Positions 31,439 to 42,868 are shown, counted from the first letter of the stretch. The stretch: DNA of 64,000 nt from Gautieria morchelliformis (GCA_015179125.1 WHVA01000069.1:62001-126000); one strand, 5' to 3'. The notes: a model not told the origin generated them from the sequence alone. Made by a program: numbers and translations.

Positions 31439-34400
31439 ATGGGCCCCGGAGACACTTCTGAGAAGCTATTGGGTGTTGAGAAGCTTGCTAGTGATGGTAG
31501 TAATTGGCCATTGTGGCGAGCCACTCTCATCAGCTATTTCGAGTCCAAAAATCTACTCAAGCATGTAGAAGGGAGAGTCACTCGACCTCCTGATCCTCCA
31601 GTTATGCCCCCAGGCCATATTCTTACAGAAGCTGAGGAAACTCAGATGGATAAGGCTGAGGAGAAGCTGGAGAGATACCTTGCTAGAGAAGGACAAGCCA
31701 AGACCCAAATCATCGTCTCAGTGTCAGAGTCATTAGCCCTGATGCTACAGAAGCAGAAGACAGCAAAAGAGACTTGGGATGCATTGGTCAATGAGATGAC
31801 CAAAAAGCCCAAGATGGTCCTCACCAGCCTGCAGCGACAACTCCGCAGTATGAGATGTCCTGAGGATGGAGACTTGAGAGATCATTTGGACAAGGCCCAA
31901 GACCTATATGCTCGTCTTAATGAGATGGGAGCCAGAGTTTCCGAAGAAGAATTCATGGACATCATCCTTGCATCACTTCCACCATCCTATGAGGCAGTCA
32001 TGAACGCCCTTACCACTTCGCTTGAAGAATGCGGGATGCCATTGGTCCCTGATAATATTATTAGGGTACTAAAGGCTCAGTATGACAGGAAGAAAACACT
32101 CCCGCAAGAAGAGCAGGTGTTTATTGGTTCATCTACTAAGAAGGACCAGAAGGCGCAGAAGGCGCATGTATGCACCAACTGCAAAAAGCCTGGACATTCT
32201 ATCGAAAATTGCTGGGCTAAAGGAGGTGGTAAAGAAGGTCAAGGACCACGTCAGAAGAAAAAAGCCAAAGCCAAGAAGAAGAAGAAGGGTAAAGCAAAAG
32301 CGAATGTTGCCGAAGAAGAGTCCTCTTCTGAGGAAAGTGGTGATGGGCATCTTGCCTTCACCAATTTTGACGAGTGCTCTAATTTCAATCTGAGCACATC
32401 CTCAGGAGTTATAGTTATACTCGACACCGGAACAACATCGCATATGACTCCTCATAAAAATTTATTGAGGAACTACTGTCAATTCTCACAGCCGAGGACT
32501 ATCCGAGCAGCCAACAAAGGCACTTTTGATGCCTTCGGTTCAGGACTGCTTGTATTATCCAACAAGGTTGGAGATAAAACAGTAGAAGTCACGTTGCAAG
32601 ATACATATTATGCTCCAAAAATTGCTGCTACCCTCGTCTCGATCGGTCGGTGCGATGATGCTGGCTACGATATTCGACTCGGTGGCCAGAAATGCACAAT
32701 ATCTAACGCTACTGGAAAGGTATTGATGCAAGCACCGAAGGTCAATGGTTTATATCGACTAGACCTCCAGTCACCAAGTGCTCAAGCCCATATGTGTTTG
32801 TCTGCCATGGAAATTCATCAAAAAATGGGGCATATCTCACAGAAGTCCCTACAACATCTATTAAATCATGGCATGATATTGGGCATTGAACTGAGCTCCA
32901 CAGGCGATAGAATTGTCTGCGATGCGTGTATTCAGGCCAAGATTGCACGCAAACCTCTTCCTCGAGAACCCAGAGACCGAACGTCAAAATTCGGTGACAG
33001 AATTTATTCTGATGTCTGGGGACCTGCAAGGCACCTCACAATCGATAAGAAGTCATATTATGTCTCCTTTATCGATGATTACTCAAGAGAATCGGTGATC
33101 TATCTCATGGCGAACAAATCAGAAGCATTCTCAAAGTACAAGCTCTATGAGGCTTTAATGCTTCGACAGAGAAATGTGCACATCAAGGCACTTGTTTCTG
33201 ATCGAGGGGGCGAGTATACGAGCTCTGAATTCGAACAGCATTTAGCCAAACAAGGCACGAAACATCAGTTGACGGTACACGACACACCAGAGTCTAATGG
33301 TGTTGCCGAACGTCTGAACCGAACTCTCACTGAGAGAACTCGTGCCATGCTGTTAGAATCAGGCCTTCCTAAGATATTATGGGGCTATGCAATACAGCAT
33401 GCCAATTATCTTAGGAACAGGACGCACACAAGAGCTCTACCGGATAAAACGCCCTATGAGATGATCCACCATGAGAAACCGAATCTCAAAGACATTCACG
33501 CGTGGGGAATTGAAGTCTATGTTAAGGTCACTCAGGGAGATAAATTGGAAGCTCGTGCCAAGAGAGCTCGGTGGATAGGAATTTCTGCGCAGAGCCATGG
33601 TCATTATATTTATTGGCCTGACTCGCACAAAGTTTCTGTCGAGCGGAATGTTGTGTTTGATTCAGAGATGAAGAAGGGAAAGGTCCCAATCATTTCTATT
33701 GAGGAATCCAAGCTACCTACGTCTAGAGAGGAGAAGAAGGCCATTCCGGCATCAGTGCCTGTGCCCGGTCGCTTAGTCAGCGAAGAGGCAAAGATCGAAG
33801 AAATTGATGAAAGTGCACCAGAGGAATATCTTGAAAAGCTGCAACCTATTCAGGGAGTTGATGACAGACCTAGAGAAGCTGAACCGATAAGGAGAAGCGA
33901 AAGGATCCGTCAACAACAAGTGCAGCCGGCCCCATCAGGTCCCGTAACAAGATCTCAAACCCAGAGACAAGCTGGCACACATATGACTACGCTAGCTTAC
34001 GAGGACGTTGAGGACCATAAAGAAGTTTTATTCGACCAAGAATTATCCTCCGAGATTGATGGCATCAGTAGCTATGAGTGTGCCATCAGTGCGTTTCTAA
34101 CCGACGGTCAAAACAATAACAAGGCGCCGGATTTGAGTCAAATTGAACCTAGCAATGCAGACGAAGCTCTGAATAGTCCTATATGGAAGAAATCAATGGA
34201 CAAAGAGTATGAGGCCCTAATCGACAAGGGAGTATGGGAACGAACCAAACCACCTCCTGGAGCCAATATTGTCGGTAATAAATGGGTCTACCTTTGGAAG
34301 CGTAATCCAGAAGGGAAACCAATAATGCCTAAATCGAGAATGGTCGCCCAAGGCTTCACACAGAAGTTTGGAGTCGACTATGATGAGACATACTCACCTG

Positions 34401-34950
34401 TTGCTCGGTTATCCTCCCTACGGATCATATGCGCCATTGCTGCTAGGAATGACTGGCCTATCCATCAAATGGACGTGGACTATGCATACCTCAATGCTAC
34501 ACTACCTGAACCTATTTACATGAAGCAGCCGTATGGATATGAGTCTAGAGACAAAGACGAAGTGCTACTTTTGAAGAAAGCACTCTATGGCCTCAAACAA
34601 TCTGGAAGGGAATGGTACAAACGTCTAAGTGGTGAATTCCACAAATTAGGATTCACTACGTCAGCCACAGATGGGGCTGTATTTTATAGACGTAGCGGAA
34701 AGGGGCATGTGATCATTGCAACAGCTGTGGATGATCTCACCATCACAGCTGAGAATCAGTCAGTCCTGGACGAAGTCAAACGAGATCTTGCTCAGGTCTT
34801 CACTATGAAAGATCTAGGCGAGATTCATTGGCTATTGAATCTCAAAATCGAAAGAGACTGGCAGAAGAAAACTATTGCAATTTCACAACCTGCATACATC
34901 GAGAAGATCATCAAGAAATTCAATCTCGAAGATGCAAAGACTTATGCTAC
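31439..34950 (+). CDS. Copia C gag-pol polyprotein, C-terminally truncated
   Basis: A single uninterrupted frame of about 1170 aa. Gag: GSNWPLWRATLISYFESKN, LRDHLDKAQDLYARLNEMG and a CCHC knuckle CTNCKKPGHSIENC followed by a lysine-rich run. Protease: VILDTGTTSHMTP. Integrase: IHQKMGHIS, CDACIQAK, YSDVWGPA, VSDRGGEY and ESNGVAERLNRT give the zinc site and the D, D, E triad. Reverse transcriptase: VGNKWVYLWKRNPEG, MVAQGFTQKFGVDYDETYSP, ALYGLKQSGREWYKRL and the catalytic TAVDDLTIT. The frame then runs into the LTR of gypsy D after LEDAKTYATV and ends with LTR-encoded residues at 35113. This is the best preserved retroelement protein in the window, with no internal stop. Confidence 0.9.
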
Positions 34951-35511
34951 TGTTACAATACGATCCGTCGTAAGGTTGACCGAGGTCGGGGACGAAACCC
35001 GAGTCAAGGTCCGAGGTTACGGGGCGAGGTTTGGATGGGGAAGTCGGAGAGGGACTTGGCTTCAGCTTATGTGCTGCGCCGACCCTACGCACGAGTCCCA
35101 ATTTCGGAGGTAAACGAATAAGAGGCGAGGTTCTGGCTTAAGAGGCGAGGCGTAGAAACTAGCTAGGGATCGAAGGGACACGATAGTTGATTTTCAGACT
35201 GAGGAGTAGGAATGCATACAAGGGGGTTATATACGGACGAGGTGCAAGTCAGGGGCGAACGGATTAGTGGAGGTCAGGGCGAGGTCAGGAGACCGAGGTC
35301 AGGGCGAGGTAATATACGAATGATGCGTGATGGAGCGGAATCAGTAACTAAGGGGATACGGGCATGGGATCAAGGTCGGATATGAGTTCAAGCTCGGGAT
35401 CGGGCTCGGGCACGGATAAGTATCATATGTACTCGGGCATGAATATCACAAGGCTCGGGCTCGGAAGAAGGTTCTACCGGTAAGTAGCCGGCCAAAGGCC
35501 GGGTCCTTACA
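34951..35511 (-). repeat. 3' LTR of gypsy D
   Basis: 561 bp, TG...CA. Matches 41837-42390 throughout; carries one extra CTCGGGAT-type unit. Rich in GAGGTC motifs. Confidence 0.93.
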
Positions 35512-35682
35512 GTATTCCCCCTCATGGCCGAGACCCTCGAGGCCGTAATGTGAACAGGGTTCGCCTATCCTTGAATCTAGATCTCGGTCCGATGTTAAGT
35601 AGCCGGAAAGGCGAAGCTTAAATCGTAGCCGAGGTTGGATAAAAGGGTGGGTAGGAGGCAGCGAACCCCATTGCCAACGAAT

Positions 35683-36751
35683 ATGGTGCGCCCTCAAGCC
35701 CTCTTCAACTCAGCCGTCGACGAGGACAGCACAAACAACGTGTTCGACCAGACATTGCTGTCTTCGGCGAACGGAGCCTCGGGCGAGGTTGTGCCCGAGG
35801 ATCGAGCCGAGGTTGGCACATTGCCAATTGATGAGACGGGGGCCATTGACATGCAGCAGCCGTGGCAGGAAGGGCCGAATGGAAAAAAGGTGAGTACCGT
35901 TGTTGGCTGGTCATGGACGCTGCTGATTTGTACAGTATAAGCGCATGTTGTTTTCATACCACCCGACTGACTTGTCCCTATACGGGTACAAGCTCGCCGA
36001 CGGGGACCTCGCGAGTGGCAGCTCGCGACCAAGGCCGAGGCGAGGTGCGCGCGCTGCGAAGAGCGCGACTATACGTGCCTTCGGGCCGTTAGTCTCGACT
36101 TCGGCCTCGCCGACCAGGGTGCTTGCGTGTGGTGCAGGACCCGTTCCTTGGGCTGTAGCATCGCCCAAGGTCGCCGCAGCAAGGCGACCCCAGGGAAAGG
36201 TCAGGTGGGTGTAGCGAGCAAGAAGCGAGCGAGGAGCGAGGAGGCCGAGGGTGAGCCGAGGCCGAGGAAAGGGGCCAAGGTTCGAGACGAGGTGGATGAT
36301 GATGACAACGAGGCTGAGCGAGGGGAAGGGAAAGGAAACAGAAGGGGCGAGGCAGAATGAGGGAAAGGAAACCGAGGTGGAGGAAACCGAGGTGGAAGGT
36401 CGGAGGGCGAAGAAGGACAAGAGGACGAAAAGATCGGAGCGGAGTGCGGAGATGAGGGAGTTGATAGCGGCTGTGAGGGATGTGGGGCAGAAAGTTGGTG
36501 AGGTTGGGGAGAGGGTGTGCGAGTTGCTGGGGGAGTTTAGGGCTGCGAATGACAGGATGAACAGGGCGGATGTGGAGTTCATGAGGATAAGGAGGAGGCG
36601 GAATTATTTGAAGCGGATGCAGGGGGCGAGAGACTTGGCGGATTATGGGGGACATGGGGGTCTGGTGGAGCGAAGTAGTAGCAGTAATGAGGAGGAGTCA
36701 GGCGAGGGGAGCGAGGAGAGCGAGGGAGAGGATATGAGGATGGTGGAATAA
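35683..36751 (+). CDS. Antisense accessory gene of gypsy D (cysteine-rich, basic/acidic, helical tail)
   Basis: A spliced gene running opposite to pol. Exon 1 (35683-35889) begins MVRPQALFNSAVDEDS. A 46-nt GT-AG intron (35890-35935) is followed by YKRMLFSYHPTDLSLYGYKLADGD. A one-base shift near 36005 then leads to a cysteine motif, C-x2-C-x6-C (CARCEERDYTC), and about 20 residues on a second one, C-x2-C-x6-C (CVWCRTRSLGC). A basic stretch (KKRARSEE), an acidic stretch, and after another shift near 36300 a likely coiled-coil (MRELIAAVRDVGQKVGEVGE) and an acidic end (SGEGSEESEGED) follow, with TAA at 36749-36751. Paired CxxC motifs plus a coiled coil recall zinc-binding proteins common in mushroom genomes. 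The function within the element is unknown; nucleic-acid or chromatin binding is only a guess. The two shifts may be decay or sequencing errors. Confidence 0.6.
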
Positions 36752-36854
36752 CTAGTAAATGGAATAATAGACTTTTCTTGGATTTTATCGATTTTGTTTT
36801 GAAGGGTTTTTGTCATCTAACTACCGGGGTCATGGGGATTAACAGGGAAAACGA

Positions 36855-39800
36855 TCATAGAGCAGTCAAGGGGCCGGGCTTGCCCGGGTAAGAGTCGTGG
36901 AAATCCGTGACCAGCTCCGAGGCATGGTCAAGCTCGGAAGCGAGGATCCACGAGGTTTCTTCGTCGGTACCTTCGTAACCAGTCCACCTAACAAGGTAGA
37001 GTAATTTGCAGCTCTTGCGTCTATTATCGATCTTCGAGTCGAGGATTTCGGAAACCTCGAACTCGGGTTCGCCGTCGATAACGACTGGGGGCGGAGGCGG
37101 CTGAACTCGGTTTGGTATGGTGTTGGGCGAGGCTGGTTCGAGCATAGATACGTGGAAGACCGGATGGACTGAATGCATGTGTTCTGGAAGTCGAAGGGTG
37201 AAGGAGTGAGTACCCGCTCGGGAAATGATTTCAAAAGGACCCAAGAACTTCTCGGCGAGCTTCTTGGTAGGCCGAGTTGTTCGAAAGTACTGTGCCTTCA
37301 CAAAGGCGAGGGATCCTACTTGGAAATCAGGAGCGGGCTTGCGACGAACATCGGCCGAGGCTTGGTAAGTTTTCTGAGCCTCGAGGATGGCGTGGCGAAG
37401 TTCTTGGTGAAGCTCGTCCAGGTCAACCACGAAGTCTCGGGCTCGTGCCGAGGCGAGGTCGCGCTCGGGGTGAACTGCGAGGTTCGGATGGTAGCCTTTA
37501 TTGGCAAAGAATGGGGAGACGCCGGTGGTTGCGCTAGGCGCGTTGTTGTAGGCGAACTCGGCTAGGGGAAGGAGCGAAGCCCAATTGGACTGCTGATAGT
37601 TGCAATAGATCCTGAGGTACTGTTCCAAAGTTTGGTTAGCACGCTCGGTCTGACCGTCACCCTCGGGATGATATCCCGAGGTGAAATGCAACCGCATGTC
37701 CAAAGCTTTCCCTAGGGAACGCCAGAATGCGAAACAAACTCGGAACCCCTGTCCGAGGTGACGTGCGAGGGACTCCATGCTTTGAAAAGACATGAAGAAC
37801 GAAGAGGTGAGCGAGCTCTTGCGAGGTTATCTTGTCTGTGGTTGGAATGAAGATAACCTGCTTAGTGAAGCGGTCAACAATCACTAGGATGGAGGTGAAC
37901 TCGGATGAAGGGGGGAGTTGCTCAATGAAATCCATAGAGATGGAATTCCAAGGTTTCTCGGGAACAGGAAGTTGCTTGAGGAGACCATAGGGTTTGTGAC
38001 GTTGCGGCTTGCTTCGCATACAAGTGGTACACGTCTTGCAATAATCCTTGACAAAGGATCTAATCCCTGGCCAAGTATAGTCTCGTCGGATCAGCTCCAA
38101 GGTCTTGTTGACCCCGAAGTGTCCCGAGAGAATGTGATCGTGCTTGTATTGCAGGATGCGAAGTCGAAGGTCTTGGGCCGCTGGAACATAGGTTCGGTTG
38201 TCAAGTTTGAGAAATCCCTCGGGGTCTGTGGTCCACCTCGGGTCATTAACCAAGCCGAGGTGCGACTTGGCTATGGGGTCCGAGGGGAGGTTTGCTAGTA
38301 TGTCAGCTCGGATCTGCTCGGTATCAAGCAGTGAAGCGGCTCGGAGTACGATGGGAGCGAGGTTAGTAGCTCTAAGGGACGATGCCAGCTGGTGCTGAGT
38401 AAACACTGGCCGTAGGTTCTGCGGGTTTATGGTGGCATAGTCGCTATTCCCCTCTTTAAGGTAGACGTCCCATCGTCTGGTGAGAGAGTCAGGCTTCGTT
38501 CCGAGGCGACCAGGTCGGAAGCGTATGGCGAGGTTGAACTGGGAAAGGTATTCCGACCACCGAGCTTGCGACGGGTCAAGAGCTTCGTAGTTGAAAAGTA
38601 TTCGAGGTTCTTGTGATCGGTGATAACGTCAACTGGTTCGCCTGAGCCCTCTAGGTAGTGTCGCCAGCGTTGAAAGCTTCAAAAATGGCGAGGAGCTCCT
38701 TGTCGTGAACATCGTAGTTGAGCTCGGTAGAGGTGAATGTGCGGGAGTGGAAAGCGACGGGATGAAGTTCGCCTTCCGAGGTTCGTAGTGATAAGATTGC
38801 CGCTAAGGCATAATCTGATGCATCAGTCTCTACGATCAGTGGAAGGTCAGGAATCCAGTGAGTAAGGATAGGGGCGGTAGTGAACGCCCTCTTCAACAGG
38901 TTGAAAGCCCGTCGACAATCCTCGGAAAAATTCCAAGGGGTACCCTTGCGGGTAAGTCGGGTGAGAGGAATGGTGATGTCGGAGTAGTTGTGAATGAAAC
39001 GTCGGTAGAAGTTGGCGAAGCCGAGGAAGGATTGGATGTCGCGAACTTTGCGAGGTTCAGGCCAGTCTTGAATGACCTTTACTTTGTCATCTGCCATAGT
39101 GAGGCCCTCGGGAGAGAGTATGTAGCCGAGGAATTCAACCGAGTCGCGATGGAACTCGCATTTGTCTTCTTTGGCGAAGAGGTTGTTGAGTCGTAGTCGT
39201 CGCAAGACTTCCTTGACATGTTCAACATGTTTGGAGGGGTCACTGGAGTAGATTAGAATGTCATCCAAGTATACCACCACACAAACGTCCAAAAGGTCGG
39301 CGAACACCTCGTTCATGAATCTCTGGAAGGCAGCAGGGCCATTAGTGAGACCAAATGGCATGACCAACCATTCGAACGACCCATAGCGAGTCCTGAAGGC
39401 GGTCTTCCATTCGTCACCCTCGGCCACCCGTACGAGGTGGTAAGCGTGACGAAGGTCAATTTTCGTATAGATGCGAGCATTCTTTGGAGCATCAAGTAAG
39501 TCAGCAATCAATGGCAATGGATACCGATCTTTTTTTGAGATTTTGTTCAAACCTCGGAAGTCGACACACAACCGAAGTGAGCCATCTTTTTTGCGAACGA
39601 ACAATACCGGTGCACCATGAGGCGAGCGTGAAGGTCGGATGAAACCGATGTTTAAATGCTCGTCGATGAACTCGCGTAGTGCTTTGAGTTCGGAAGCTGA
39701 GAGAGAGTAGATGGGACCGATAGGTGGCGAGGTCCCTTCTTCGAGGTTGATTTTGATATCGTGAGGTCGGTGGGGAGCTAGAGTGTCAGCGCGTGCTTTG

Positions 39801-40510
39801 CTGAACACATCTGCAAATTCGTGATATACTTCAGGAACATGTTTCTTAACGTTCTCAGGAAGCTCGGAAGAGCTTCCTCCCGATGTTGCCCCTCTGGCGA
39901 GGAGCTCAGGCGAAGCCAAATTGAGCTGAAACACTTCGGACCCTTCCAATCTAGATGCGCGCATGAAAGCGGGTGCATTGATTAGGGAAACGAGGGGTGC
40001 TTGCAACTTCGGAAGCGAGGTCGGAGGCGGGGGCGAAGATGCCGTAGGCGAGGTCGAAGTCGTAGCCGAAGCTGAGCGGGCTGACGTCGCCGGGGTCGCT
40101 GGAGTCGTTGTTAGGTCGATGGTCTTGAAAGTAATACTGCCCAATACCCAGTCAATCGACGGATTGTAGCGGGTGAGCCAGTTGTGGCCAAGTACCATCG
40201 AGCAACTTGAGTCGAGCGAGGTTACGTAGAAGGTAACCCATTGTTGTTCGCCGGTCGGAAAGCAAATGCAGAGGTCTAGAGCTTGGGTAATGGTAGTGTT
40301 AGTACTACCGTCAAATAGTTTCAAGGGTATAGGAGAGACAGGATAAGCAGGCATGGAGTACTTCTGGACAAATCTGGATTCAATAAAACAGTCTGAGGAC
40401 CCGCAGTCAACTAATGCAACAAAAGCGACGTTGGGCAGCGAAGGCGAGGTTAGATCTACATTAAGGGAATCTTTGGACAATGAATGAGAAGCGGCGCTGA
40501 GTCTGAGCAC
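36855..40510 (-). pseudogene. Gypsy D pol: protease, RT, RNase H, integrase, chromodomain (frameshifted)
   Basis: Three collinear frames. 40510-38651: protease (VALVDCGSSDCFIE), RT with YPLPLIADLLDAPKNA, MPFGLTNGPAAFQRFMNEV and catalytic VVYLDDILIY, and RNase H (ETDASDYALAAIL, YDVHDKELLAI). 38406-37657: integrase zinc site (HDHILSGHFG, CKTCTTCMRSKP) and the first catalytic Asp (SMDFIEQLPP). 37793-36855: the remaining integrase (GYHPEGDGQTERANQTLEQY) and a C-terminal chromodomain (EFEVSEILDSKI, LYLVRWTGYEGTDEETSW). One-base shifts occur near 38670, 38570, 37770 and 37726, several at short homopolymers, while the reading on either side is well conserved. Confidence 0.87.
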
Positions 40511-40568
40511 ACGGGTGAGGTTACCGCAATCCTCGGATCGTGTGGTTCCGAGGTTGCTACCTATTTTT

Positions 40569-41792
40569 TCACCTCCGTAATGGAGGCTGAAGTCCCCTCG
40601 TTAGGGGTCTTCGTTGCCCGACCTTTAGAACCGCTACTATTGGTAGACTTGTTCTTCGGGCAGTCCTTGACGACGTGACCTTTGGTGCCGCAAAGCAGAC
40701 AAAGTCCTTGGTCGACCCGGCGTTGGCGCTCCTCGGAAGCAGTTTGCCATCCTTTCCGAGTTTGCTCGAAATGTTGGGCTGGCTCTTGTTGTTCGAAGAG
40801 TTGTTGTCGTTGGAACCCTTGCCGCTGTTGTTAGTCTTGTTGCGGTTCTTATTGTTATTGGAACCACTGGAAGACTGGTGGTTGTTAGTGGCATTGCTAC
40901 TGGACTGATTAGTGGTGCGTGCAGGCTGGGAGCTACGACCATTGATCATGGCGTCGTATTCCTTTCGCTCCCAGTAACGGCTATCGCATTCCAGCGCGAA
41001 GTTCCTAAGCTCGGCGAGGCTGCGGAATCGAGGGAAGTGAAGTAAGTCGTCCTTGATCCGTTTGGCCAAGCCCTTGTAGGCAAAGTGTCGGAGGGCCGCG
41101 TCGTTCCACTGAGTCCGAGTCGAAGCTCGGGCGAAATCGATAAAGAATCGCGCGGCCTTGTGGTGCTCTTTCATAACGATCTTCTCGAGGTCAATCTCGG
41201 CTTGGGCCGCGTTGTCGTATGGGCCGAAGTTAAGCTCGAGCTCGGCCTTGAAGCTGTCCCAGTCCTCGAGCCAATCTGGCTCGGGTTGGACTTCGCCGAG
41301 GATCGCCGGCTCGAAATATTGCAGAGCCGAGCCGGACAGGTAAGAAATAGCATACTGCACCTTTGAGGCCCCAGTCTTGAACGCGGTGGGGCGATCTCTG
41401 AAGTTGAGTACACATTGAAGGAAGAAAGTGCGAAGCTTGGCTTGGTCAGTACCGTCATAACTATCCGGTTCCTTGACCTTGGCTCGTGCTTCGGATTCGC
41501 GAGGTTTCGCGAGTTTGATGAACACTCGACGCATAAGCTCGTTGTCCTCGAGGTCACCGAGGTCCTCGGGCGGAAGGTTGGGGAGGTCCCGATCGTTGTC
41601 AGAACTTCTAGAGCCATCACCTGGATCACCTGGAGGGTCACCGAGGTTAGCCCTACCTTTGCCTTTGTTACTAGGCTCGGCGGGGTCTGCGAGGGGTATC
41701 CCCGGGGACGGGGGTGAATCATCGGGGGCTTCCGAGAAACGTCGCTGTTCTGAGATACCCCGAAGGGTGCGAGAACGAGTTATCATGGACAT
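40569..41792 (-). CDS. Gypsy D gag
   Basis: Gag of the chromovirus, 407 aa to the first stop, beginning MSMITRSRTLRGISEQRRF. The capsid part shows YDGTDQAKLRTFFLQCVLNF, YLSGSALQYFEP and FAYKGLAKRIKDDLLHFP, followed by a low-complexity Asn/Ser tract (about 40940-40800). The zinc knuckle C-x2-C-x4-H-x4-C (CLLCGTKGHVVKDC) lies in the neighbouring frame near 40690, so a one-base shift at about 40730 separates capsid from nucleocapsid, either as a lesion or a programmed shift. Confidence 0.82.
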   Translation of the reverse strand: MSMITRSRTLRGISEQRRFSEAPDDSPPSPGIPLADPAEPSNKGKGRANLGDPPGDPGDGSRSSDNDRDLPNLPPEDLGDLEDNELMRRVFIKLAKPRESEARAKVKEPDSYDGTDQAKLRTFFLQCVLNFRDRPTAFKTGASKVQYAISYLSGSALQYFEPAILGEVQPEPDWLEDWDSFKAELELNFGPYDNAAQAEIDLEKIVMKEHHKAARFFIDFARASTRTQWNDAALRHFAYKGLAKRIKDDLLHFPRFRSLAELRNFALECDSRYWERKEYDAMINGRSSQPARTTNQSSSNATNNHQSSSGSNNNKNRNKTNNSGKGSNDNNSSNNKSQPNISSKLGKDGKLLPRSANAGSTKDFVCFAAPKVTSSRTARRTSLPIVAVLKVGQRRPLTRGLQPPLRR

Positions 41793-41836
41793 CGTGAAAA
41801 AAGGGATACGTAGGGTGTAAGCAGTCTGAAAATACT

Positions 41837-42390
41837 GTTACGATACGATCCGTCGTAAGGTTGACCGAGGTCGGGAACGAAACCCGAGGCAAGGTCCGAG
41901 GTTACGGGGCGAGGTTTGGATGGGGAAGTCGGAGAGGGACTTGGCTTCAGCTTATGTGCTGCGCCGACCCTACGCACGAGTCCCAATTTCGGAGGTAAAC
42001 GAATAAGAGGCGAGGTTCTGGCTTAAGAGGCGAGGCGTAGAAACTAGCTAGGGATCGAAGGGACACGATAGTTGATTTTCAGACTGAGGAGTAGGAATGC
42101 ATACAAGGGGGTTATATACGGACGAGGTGCAAGTCAGGGGCGAACGGATTAGTGGAGGTCAGGGCGAGGTCAGGAGACCGAGGTCAGGGCGAGGTAATAT
42201 ACGAATGATGCGTGATGGAGCGGAATCAGTAACTAAGGGGATACGGGCATGGGATCAAGGTCGGATATGAGTTCAAGCTCGGGCTCGGGCACGGATAAGT
42301 ATCATATGTACTCGGGCATGAATATCACAAGGCTCGGGCTCGGAAGAAGGTTCTACCGGTAAGTAGCCGGCCAAAGGCCGGGTCCTTACA
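41837..42390 (-). repeat. 5' LTR of gypsy D
   Basis: 554 bp, TG...CA, next to the gag leader. On the minus strand it starts TGTAAGGACCCGGCC and ends CGGATCGTATCGTAACA. Confidence 0.93.
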
Positions 42391-42711
42391 ATTACCATCA
42401 GCGTGAGGCCACAATCAAGGCACAGATATTTACCACAGTGCCAGACAGTGTGCTAATCAAGATCCGAAACTTGGATACTGCAAAGATGGTATGGGAGGCC
42501 ATATGTGCGAAGCACAAAGCAAAGGCACTTACTGTCAGAGTTGACATGCAGCGTCAAATGTACAAACTGAAATGTGAGGACAATGCCAACATCCACATGC
42601 ACCTGGAATCCCTTATTAAAATGCATGAGCAGCTCGCAGGTATGAATGCTGCACTTACAGACGAAGATCTGGTCACTAAATCCTTGGATCACTTATTTAC
42701 ACCTACTCTGC
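42391..42711 (+). pseudogene. Copia E gag fragment
   Basis: Encodes a UBN2-type gag segment: YHQREATIKAQIFTTVPDSV, MVWEAICAKHKAKALTVRV, CEDNANIHMHLESLIKMHE and LAGMNAALTDEDLV. It begins abruptly at the edge of gypsy D and ends where an LTR fragment of family C starts. It is unrelated in sequence to the gag of copia C on the other side of D. Confidence 0.7.
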
Positions 42712-42868
42712 CATGGGTGCTAAAGGGCCAGGTGGTGGTATATGGGAAGTAAGACATAGTTTCAACCGCTCTCAGTGATGATTAAATTCACTGAGAGAGG
42801 CAAGTAAATCAGTTTTATTTCCTTCGATTTGTTGACCAAGAAATCTTATAGTAAATCAATTTCTAGGA
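42712..42868 (+). repeat. Diverged LTR fragment related to copia family C
   Basis: Matches the middle of the C LTR (GCTAAAGGGCC, CTCTCAGTGA, AAATTCACTGAGAGAGGCAAG, AATTTCTAGG) at clearly lower identity than the solo LTR at 22766. Both LTR ends are missing. Confidence 0.7.

Larger units (their letters stand above)
30937..34950 (+). mobile_element. Ty1/copia retrotransposon C, 5' part
   Basis: Complete 5' LTR (30937-31433), primer-binding-like GGGTTATGGGCCCC (31434-31447) and a long gag-pol frame. The element is cut at 34950 by the edge of gypsy D within the late RT/RNase H region; neither the rest of its RNase H nor its 3' LTR is found on the other side of D. Its insertion interrupts the hAT transposase. 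Confidence 0.88.
34951..42390 (-). mobile_element. Chromodomain Ty3/gypsy retrotransposon D with an antisense accessory gene
   Basis: 7.4-kb element on the minus strand with LTRs at 34951-35511 and 41837-42390. The LTRs are almost identical (a few substitutions and about a 7-bp length difference), implying recent insertion. The order gag, protease, RT, RNase H, integrase, chromodomain identifies a chromovirus. A polypurine tract (GAGGGGGAA on the minus strand) adjoins the left LTR. Between integrase and that LTR an extra gene lies on the opposite strand (35683-36751). The flanks are not a duplication: GCTAC on the left, ATTAC on the right, and the two sides belong to different copia elements (C and E). 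Confidence 0.9.

Noticed and set aside
34951-35113. C-terminal 54 residues of the copia C frame as real protein
   Set aside because: They are encoded by the LTR of gypsy D, entered by read-through after the truncation point.
35911-36655. Minus-strand frames of 188-223 aa opposite the accessory gene
   Set aside because: Ser/Pro/Leu-rich shadows; the plus strand has the intron, cysteine motifs and helical segment.
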